A stretch of 64,000 bases of DNA from Corynebacterium sp. CNCTC7651 (GTDB taxonomy: Bacteria; Actinomycetota; Actinomycetes; Mycobacteriales; Mycobacteriaceae). The stretch covers positions 744,001-808,000 of the forward strand of contig NZ_CP071246.1 of the NCBI RefSeq assembly GCF_021496665.1, written 5' to 3'. Under the pieces are notes generated by a model. The model had not been told where the DNA came from, did no database searches, and saw only the letters and a list, made by a program, of their open reading frames with translations. This document shows, piece after piece, positions 54,068 through 61,095 of this stretch (positions within the stretch are counted from its first letter, which is position 1; each line of letters starts with the position of its first letter). The position numbers were made by a program, and so were the translations under genes.

Positions 54068-54475
54068 GTGTTCTCCAGTTTCGGTTGGGTTGAATTCTTC
54101 GTCCTGCTTATCCTCGGCCTCATAGTGATCGGCCCAGAGCGCCTGCCCGGGGTGATTGAGGATGTGCGTGCAGCCATTTACGCCGCTCGCAAGGCGATCA
54201 ACAACGCGAAGCAGGAACTCAACGGTGAGCTGGATGAGTTCGAGGAGTTCCGCAAACCGCTGGACACCGTTTCCAAGTACGCGGCGATGGGGCCTGCGCG
54301 CGCGATGTCGTCCCTGCTTTTCGACGGGGACGAGGACTACCTCAACGAGTTCGACCCCCGCCGAGTCCTGGCGGACGAGGAGCCCGGCAGGTCGGGTCCG
54401 CGTCCGGGGCGGGAAAATCGAACGTCGGAAAGCAAGAAGCCCCAAGCGGGCTTCTCTTGGGAGGACGTGCTTTAG
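54068..54475 (+). CDS. tatB: twin-arginine translocase subunit TatB
   Basis: A 135-residue TatB: one N-terminal membrane helix (F-F-V-L-L-I-L-G-L-I-V-I-G-P-E-R-L-P) with the conserved Glu/Pro hinge, an amphipathic helix, then an acidic tail. It binds twin-arginine signal peptides together with TatC. GTG start by -10 spacing. The stop overlaps the convergent mrp stop by 4 nt. A motif copy at 54316 reads L-L-F-D-G. Confidence 0.93.
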   Translation: MFSSFGWVEFFVLLILGLIVIGPERLPGVIEDVRAAIYAARKAINNAKQELNGELDEFEEFRKPLDTVSKYAAMGPARAMSSLLFDGDEDYLNEFDPRRVLADEEPGRSGPRPGRENRTSESKKPQAGFSWEDVL

Positions 54476-55626
54476 GTCGGTGTGACGCCGAGGCTCTTGC
54501 CGGCGAGGGAATCGCGGCGCACTTTGAGCTTTTCGACGATTGCTGCAACCGCCTGCGATGCCGGGGAATCCGGCTGGGCGATGACGACTGGGGTGCCGTC
54601 GTCGCCGTGCTCGCGCAGCGTGGGGTCGAGCGGGACGGAGCCGAGAAGCGGGACGTCGCTGTCTGTGAGCGCGGTGAGGCGGTCCGCGACGCGCTGGCCG
54701 CCGCCCTCGCCGAAGACGTGCATGGTGGTGCCGTCCGGCATGGCGAGGCCGGCCATGTTCTCGATGACACCGGCGATGCGCTGGTTGGTTTGCTGCGCGA
54801 TCGTGCCCGCGCGCTCCGCGACCTCGGCGGCGGCGGCCTGCGGTGTGGTGACGATGATCAGCTCCGCGTTGGGCACAAGCTGCGCGACGGTGATGGCGAC
54901 GTCGCCGGTGCCGGGCGGGAGGTCCATGAAGAGGACGTCTAGGTCGCCCCAGTAAACGTCGCCGAGGAACTGCTGGATGGCGCGGGTGAGCATGGGACCG
55001 CGCCAGACGATCGGCGCGTTGCCCTCCACGAATTGGCCGATGGAGATGTGGCGGACGTTGTGGGTGATCGGGGGCATGATCATCTCATCCACCACCGTCG
55101 GGCCCTTGTCCGCCGAGCCCATGAGGCCGGGGATGGAGTGGCCGTAGATGTCCGCGTCCACGATCCCGACGGTGAGGCCCTGCGCCGCCATCGCGGTGGC
55201 GAGGTTGACCGTCATGGAGGACTTGCCCACGCCGCCCTTGCCGGACGCGACGGCGAAGATGCGCGTGCGCGTGTCCGGATCCGCGAACGGGATGGCGGGG
55301 CCGGTCTGCTCGCCGCGGAGCTTCTGGGCGAGTTCGCGGCGCTGCTCGTCGCTCATCGTGTGCATGGTGACGGTGACGGCGCCTGCGCCCGGCAGCTCCT
55401 CGAGCACGGCTCGGGTGTTGCTCTCGATGGTGTCGCGCATCGGGCATCCGGCGATGGTGAGGTAGATACCGGCGGCGATGTCCGTGGTGCCGGCGGGGTT
55501 GTCGCTGAGCTTGACCGATTCGACCATGCCGAGTTCGGTGATGGGTTTACCGATCTCCGGGTCCTCGACGCGAGCGAGGGCCTCGAGGACATCGGCTTCG
55601 GTGATGGGGGCGTGGGAAGTATCCAT
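54472..55626 (-). CDS. mrp: Mrp/ApbC-type iron-sulfur cluster carrier ATPase
   Basis: A 384-residue P-loop protein. An N-terminal DUF59 domain (R-V-E-D-P-E-I-G-K-P-I near residue 20) precedes the deviant Walker A G-K-G-G-V-G-K-S near 130; D-A-D-I-Y-G-H-S and M-D-L-P-P-G-T-G-D follow. It carries Fe-S clusters to apo-enzymes. The usual C-x-x-C near the C-terminus is not evident, as in other actinobacteria. TATACT lies 11 nt before the ATG (55638-55643), giving a very short leader. Confidence 0.93.
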   Translation of the reverse strand: MDTSHAPITEADVLEALARVEDPEIGKPITELGMVESVKLSDNPAGTTDIAAGIYLTIAGCPMRDTIESNTRAVLEELPGAGAVTVTMHTMSDEQRRELAQKLRGEQTGPAIPFADPDTRTRIFAVASGKGGVGKSSMTVNLATAMAAQGLTVGIVDADIYGHSIPGLMGSADKGPTVVDEMIMPPITHNVRHISIGQFVEGNAPIVWRGPMLTRAIQQFLGDVYWGDLDVLFMDLPPGTGDVAITVAQLVPNAELIIVTTPQAAAAEVAERAGTIAQQTNQRIAGVIENMAGLAMPDGTTMHVFGEGGGQRVADRLTALTDSDVPLLGSVPLDPTLREHGDDGTPVVIAQPDSPASQAVAAIVEKLKVRRDSLAGKSLGVTPT

Positions 55627-55637
55627 ATCAAATCGCA

Positions 55638-55679
55638 AGTATAAGGCCGTGGGCCGACGTGGGGAAACGCATGTATAGT
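55638..55679. promoter_or_regulatory. divergent -10 elements of mrp and the stress-protein gene
   Basis: TATACT (55638-55643, minus strand) faces mrp; TATAGT (55674-55679, plus strand) faces the stress-protein gene, whose leader of about 45 nt contains an AAAGAAAG-type ribosome site. Confidence 0.5.
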
Positions 55680-55729
55680 CGGGGGCTGCAACCTTAGACC
55701 TTGAAGTTTCAAAAGAAAGCGAGCTTTCT

Positions 55730-56368
55730 ATGACGCGCCCGAGCCCGACGGCGACCTCCCGCAAACTGCCCACCGGCTGGCCGGTCGGCAGCTTCAACAC
55801 TTACGAGGAAGCGCAGGCAGCCGTCGACGGGTTGTCCGACCGCGCGTTCCCCGTGGAGAAGCTGACCATCGTCGGCGTTGACCTGATGCAGGTGGAGAAC
55901 ATCACCGGCCGCCTCACGTGGGGCCGCGTCCTGGGCGGCGGCGCGCTGTCCGGCGCGTGGATGGGTCTGTTCATCGGTCTCATCTTCGCCCTGTTCGCTA
56001 TGCCAGGCACCGGGTGGGCCGTGTTCTTCTGGTCGCTCTTAATCGGTGCGCTGTTTGGCCTCGTATTCGCCGCGATTGCGTACGGGTTCAGCGGCGGCAA
56101 ACGCGACTTCGCATCCGCGACCACTATCGTCGCCGGGCGCTACGATGTCCTGTGCGAGCCCGAGCACGCCCCGCAAGCCCGCGACATGATCGCAGGTATT
56201 GCGAACCGACCGGTGCCGCGCGTCCAGGATTCCGAGCAGGCTCCGGCTCAGGCACCGGCACAGCAGGAGGCACCGGCACAGCCGAAGCCGAACGTTGCGA
56301 ACCAGGCGGGCACGAACCAGCCTGCCACGAACCAGGCGCGCACGAACCAGCCTGGCGATCCGCAGTAG
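55730..56368 (+). CDS. general stress protein 17M-like membrane protein
   Basis: A 212-residue protein with the YflT/GsiB-17M N-terminal domain (G-S-F-N-T-Y-E-E-A-Q-A-A-V-D near residue 20), then two membrane helices separated by a short turn around P-G-T-G-W. The C-terminal 50 residues are low complexity, with repeats of T-N-Q-P-A-T-N-Q-A-R-T-N-Q-P. Relatives respond to stress but their action is unknown. It is divergent from mrp. Confidence 0.75.
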   Translation: MTRPSPTATSRKLPTGWPVGSFNTYEEAQAAVDGLSDRAFPVEKLTIVGVDLMQVENITGRLTWGRVLGGGALSGAWMGLFIGLIFALFAMPGTGWAVFFWSLLIGALFGLVFAAIAYGFSGGKRDFASATTIVAGRYDVLCEPEHAPQARDMIAGIANRPVPRVQDSEQAPAQAPAQQEAPAQPKPNVANQAGTNQPATNQARTNQPGDPQ

Positions 56369-56423
56369 CCACTGCCTAACGCGGTAACATCAGGGCCCAG
56401 ACTGAGAAAGGATGGGCCCACCA

Positions 56424-57107
56424 ATGCGATCCTTCTTTCGCGCTGTCGCCGGCACCGTAGCATTCGCCGCGGTGTCGGCGTTTTGCGTCGGCTGCACCGT
56501 GGACCCGGACCAAGGCGGATCCCCCTGGTTCCAGTCCGAGGGGCGCATCCCGGTGGCAATCGGGGTGGAATCTGATTCGCCGGAACAGGTAGTGCTCGGC
56601 GAGATTTACAGCCGCATCTTCGACCAGATGGGGTACGCCGTCGGCATCACCAGCTTGGCCGAGGGCGCCGCGCGCGACGGGGTGGAAACGCTGCGCACCG
56701 AGCCCGTAGACCTTGTAGTGTCCTGCACCGGCGCGCTGCTGGAGGCGGAGGACCCGGCGGCGGCCGCGGCGCTTGCGCAGTCCGGCGCGACGGGGGAGGA
56801 GCTCTCCCGCCTCACCTACGACGCCGCGCAGGGCATAATGCCTGCCGACGTCCGCACAGTCGACCCGTCACCCGCCCAGGGATGCGCCGGCATGGGCAAC
56901 GAGGACTTGCCGCAGAACATCATCCCGCTGTTCCGGGACACGGCCTTTGACCGCGGCACCGTGTTCCGCATCAACTTCATCACCCGCGTGCTCGCGACAG
57001 GTGATTTGACCGAAATGGCGGAACGCGTGGAAGCGGGGGAGTCCGTCGCCGAGGCCACCGAGGAGTGGCTGATGGAATACGCCGGCATCCGCCCGCCGGA
57101 GGAATAA
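56424..57107 (+). CDS. hypothetical lipoprotein
   Basis: A 227-residue lipoprotein: signal peptide M-R-S-F-F-R-A-V-A-G-T-V ending in lipobox C-V-G-C. The mature part (G-V-E-S-D-S-P-E-Q-V-V-L-G-E-I-Y) resembles solute-binding proteins of the glycine betaine type but is shorter. I use the second ATG (56424) because AAAGGA then has a workable spacing. A large hairpin terminator follows. The ligand is unknown. Confidence 0.7.
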   Translation: MRSFFRAVAGTVAFAAVSAFCVGCTVDPDQGGSPWFQSEGRIPVAIGVESDSPEQVVLGEIYSRIFDQMGYAVGITSLAEGAARDGVETLRTEPVDLVVSCTGALLEAEDPAAAAALAQSGATGEELSRLTYDAAQGIMPADVRTVDPSPAQGCAGMGNEDLPQNIIPLFRDTAFDRGTVFRINFITRVLATGDLTEMAERVEAGESVAEATEEWLMEYAGIRPPEE

Positions 57108-57115
57108 GCCGAAGA

Positions 57116-57160
57116 AAACGGCCGGCCCGAGGGATGAACTCGTCTCGGGCCGGCCGTTTC
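57116..57160. terminator. bidirectional terminator between lipoprotein gene and odhA
   Basis: AAACGGCCGGCCCGAG pairs with CTCGGGCCGGCCGTTT around a 12 nt loop. Flanking T-runs on both strands (TTT rightward, TTTTC leftward) suit both converging genes. Confidence 0.85.
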
Positions 57161-57186
57161 AGCGTGGGGCTAGCGGGGTTTAGGCG

Positions 57187-60100
57187 CTAGTTGGCAAACG
57201 CTTCGTCGATAAGCGCCTGCTCCTCCTGCTGGTGAACCTTGGCCACACCGGTAGCGGTGGTGGACTGGGCGCGGCGGGAAACGCGGACCATCTCCGGCAT
57301 GTCCGGGATGAGGTCGCGCAGGTGCTCGTTGTAGAACGGCCATGCGCCCTGGTTGGCCGGCTCGTCCTGCACCCAGCGAATCTGCTTCACGTTCGGGTAG
57401 TTCGCAAACGCGTCGGCGAGGCGGTTGAACGGGATCGGGTGGAGCATCTCCACACGGATGATGGCAACGTCGTCGCGGCCGTCCTTCTCCTGGCGCTTCG
57501 CAAGCTCGTAGTAGATCTTGCCGGAGCACAGCAGGATGGTCTCCACCTTGTCGTGCTTCGCGCCGTCAACCAACTTGTTGCCGCGGGAGACAAAGTTCGG
57601 GTCATCGATCACGGACTCGAACTTGGTGGCCTCGATGAAGTCCGCCGGCTGGGACACGGCGGCCTTGTTGCGCAGCATGGACTTCGGCGTGAACACGACC
57701 AGCGGGCGCTTCATCTCACCCAGCGCCTGGCGGCGCAGCAGGTGGAAGTGGTTCGCCGGGGTGGACGGCTGGGCCACGGTCATGGAGCCCTCCGCGCACA
57801 GCTGCAGGTAGCGCTCGATGCGTGCCGACGAGTGGTCCGGACCCTGACCCTCGTAACCGTGCGGCAGAAGCATGGTGAGGCTGGACAGCTCGCCCCACTT
57901 GGTCTCGCCGGAGGAGATGTACTCGTCGATGATGGTCTGGGCGCCGTTGGCGAAGTCGCCGAACTGCGCTTCCCAAGCCACCACGGCGTCCTGGTCGCCC
58001 AGGGAGTAGCCGTACTCGAAGCCCAGGCCCGCGTACTCGGTCAGCGCGGAGTTGTAGACCTCGAAGCGGCCGCCGTTGTCTGCCTCAAGCGCGTTGTGGT
58101 CGAGCGGGTTGTATGCCTCGCCGTTCTCCGGGTTGTACAGCACCGCGTGGCGCTGGGTGAAGGTGCCGCGCTGGGAGTCCTCGCCGGCGAGGCGGACAAA
58201 CTTGCCCTGCTCCGCCAAGGAACCGAAGGCGAGCAGCTCGCCCCAGCCCCAGTCGATGTCGCCGCCCTCGAAGGAGCCGCCGCGGTTCTTCAGCACGTTC
58301 TTCAGGCGCTTGTTCGGCGTGAAGTCCTCCGGCAGGTCCGCGTAGGTCTCTGCGAGGCGCTTGAAGGTGTCCTCGTCGATGGAGGTATCCAGGCCGCGGG
58401 TGAGCTTCTGCGCCTCGGTGATGCCGGTCTGCTCGCTCGGCTGGCCCTCGGATGCCTTCACGTCGGAGAACACGGCATCCAGCTGGTCGTGGAAGTCCTG
58501 TGCCGCGATCTCCGCTTCTTCCTGGGTGATGTCGCCGCGGCCGATCAGGTCCTTGGTGTAGCGGGTGCGTACGGACTCGTGGTGCTCGATGCGGTCGTAC
58601 ATGACCGGCTGGGTCACCGTCGGGTCATCGGCCTCGTTGTGGCCGCGCAGGCGGTAGCAGATCAGGTCGATGAAGACGTCCTTGCCAAACTCGCGGCGGT
58701 ACTCGGTGGCCAGCTGGGCAACCCAGGCTGCCGCCTCCGGGTCGTCGCCGTTGACGTGGAACACCGGGCAGTCGAAGCCCTTGGCCAGGTCGGTGGCGTA
58801 GTAGGAAGAACGGCCGGACTCCGGGGTGGTGGTGAAGCCGATCTGGTTGTTCACCACGATGTGGACGGTGCCGCCCACGGAGTAGCCCGGCAGGCGGGAC
58901 AGGTTCAGCGTCTCCTGGACAATGCCCAGGCCGGCGAAAGAAGCGTCGCCGTGGAGCATGAGCGGGACAACCGGGTAATCATCGCGGCCCTCGGTGGCCT
59001 TGAGCAGGTCGGTCTTGGCGCGGGCCATACCCACCAGGACCGGGTCCACGGCCTCGAGGTGGGACGGGTTGGCGGCCAGGGAGACCTTGATCTCGCCGTC
59101 GCCGAACATCTGGATGTGCTCGCCCTCGAAGCCCAGGTGGTACTTCACGTCGCCGGAGCCACCCTGCTGGGCGGCCTTGAAGTTGCCCTCGAACTCGTTG
59201 AAGATCGTGGCCACCGGCTTGCCGACGATGTTGAACAGCACGTTCAGGCGGCCGCGGTGCGGCATGCCAATCACAACCTCGTCGAGGCCCTGGCCGGCGG
59301 CAGTGTCAATCACCGCGTCCATCAGCGGGATCAGGGTTTCAGCGCCCTCGAGGGAGAAGCGCTTCTGGCCCAGGTACTTGGTCTGCAAGAAGTTCTCGAA
59401 CGCCTCTGCGGCGTTGAGCTTCTGCAGGATGTACTTCTGCTCCGCGGTGGTCGGCTTCGGCATGCCGGCCTCCATGCGGTCGCGCAGCCAGTCGCGCTCG
59501 TCGCGGTCCATCACGTGCGCGTACTCGGCGCCGACGTGCAGGGTGTAGGCGGCGCGCAGGCGGGAGAGCACCTCGCGCAACGTCATGGTCTCCTTGCCGC
59601 CGAAGCCGCCGACGTGGAACGTGCGGTCCAGGTCCCAGATGGTCAGGCCGTGGGACTCCAGCAGCAGGTCGCGGGAATCCGGCTTGGGCAGACCCGGCTG
59701 GTGCCAGCGCAACGGGTTGGTGTCCGCGATGAGGTGGCCGCGCGCACGGTAGGAGTGGATGAGCTGCATGATGCGGGTGTCCTTGTTGATACCCGTGTCC
59801 GGCAGGTCCTGTGCCCAACGCAGCGGCGCGTAGGGGATCTCCAGGGAATCGAAGATGGCGTCCCAGAACTTATCGTCGATAAGCAGCTGCGCAATGTCGC
59901 GCAGGAACTCGCCGGACTCGGCGCCCTGGATCACGCGGTGGTCGTAGGTAGAGGTGAGCGTGACCAGCTTGCCCACGCCGAGCTCTGCCAGGCGGTCCTC
60001 GGAAGCGCCGGCGAACTCCGCCGGGTAGTCCATCGCGCCAACGCCCACGATGGTGCCCTGGCCCTTGGTCAGGCGCGGGATGGAGTGACGGGTGCCAATG

Positions 60101-60938
60101 CCGCCCGGGTTGGTCAGCTGGATGGTGACACCGGAGAAGTCATCCATGGTCAGCTTGCCAATGCGGGCGCGGTCCACAATGTCCTCGTAGGCCTTGACAA
60201 AGCCCGCGAAGTCCAGGGTCTCGCACTCCTTGATCGCAGCGACGACGAGGGAGCGGGAACCGTCCTTCTGCGGCAGGTCAATCGCCAGGCCGAGGTTGAT
60301 GTGCTCCGGCTGGACGGCGAAGGACTTCTTCTCCTCCTCGCGGTAGCTCTTGTTCATGTCCGGGTGCAGCTTGGTGGCCTGGACTGGACAATGGCGTAGC
60401 CAATGATGTGGGTGAAGGAGATCTTGCCGCCGCGGGTGCGCTTCAGGTGATCATTAATCAGCGCGCGGTTTTCAAACATCAGCTTCACCGGCATGTCGCG
60501 CACGGTGGTGGCGGTGGGCACCTCGAGGGACTCATTCATGTTCTTGGCAATTGCCTTGAACGCGCCCTTGAGCTGGGTCTCGCCCGGGGTGACCTCGACG
60601 GACTCGATGCGGTCCAGCGGGGACTGCTTCGGCTTCGGGGTGACCGGCTTGGAGGTCTTCTTGGCGGCGGCTGCAGAAGCTGCCTCATCCACCTTGGTCT
60701 CGCGCCCGTCCTGGCTCGGGGCGGCGGTGGTGCGCGCTACCTTGGGCTCGGTCTTCGCGGTGGAAGCACCGTCCTGGGAAGGCGACACGTTGGCGGTGCC
60801 CTTCGCGGTCGTGGGCGCGCCCTTCTTCTCAAAGAGCTCGCGCCATTCCTGGTCCACGGAGTTGGGGTCCTCCTGGAACTGCTGGAACATCTCGTCAACC
60901 AGCCAGCTGTTCTGGCCGAAAGTGTTTTCGCTGCTCAC
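57187..60938 (-). pseudogene. odhA: 2-oxoglutarate dehydrogenase E1/E2 fusion OdhA, frameshifted by a 5 bp duplication
   Basis: From GTG 60938 the first frame gives the N-terminal E2-like acyltransferase part and stops within the acyltransferase domain; the rest (1056 codons) reads in another frame to 57187. The shift is a TGGAC-TGGAC doubling at 60380-60389; deleting 5 bp restores [14 protein letters not shown] and a 1248-residue OdhA, the normal corynebacterial length. The restored protein has the catalytic core and the thiamine-diphosphate E1 part ([18 protein letters not shown]). OdhA links the TCA cycle to glutamate formation, with AceF and Lpd. Motif copies at 57204 and 59874 read L-I-D. 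Given its central role, a sequencing or assembly error is likely. Confidence 0.92.
60380..60389 (-). repeat. 5 bp tandem duplication causing the odhA frameshift
   Basis: TGGAC occurs twice in a row on the plus strand. One copy fits the expected reading frame; two shift it. Confidence 0.85.
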
Positions 60939-61095
60939 GGCAGGTGTTCGCCTTCCTATCGTTTGAATCGTGCATTGTCTACAAAGACTTCTGCTGAGAC
61001 TTCAAACCGATGGTAACGAAACATGTCTTGCTGCGGGACACCGCATAGCAATAATCGCTGGCAACGTGCGCTGTTACCCCCAAAATCGGTAACCG

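Noticed and set aside
57232..60399. 1055-codon plus-strand open frame opposite odhA
   Set aside because: Antisense shadow; no family features, and odhA is unmistakable on the other strand.
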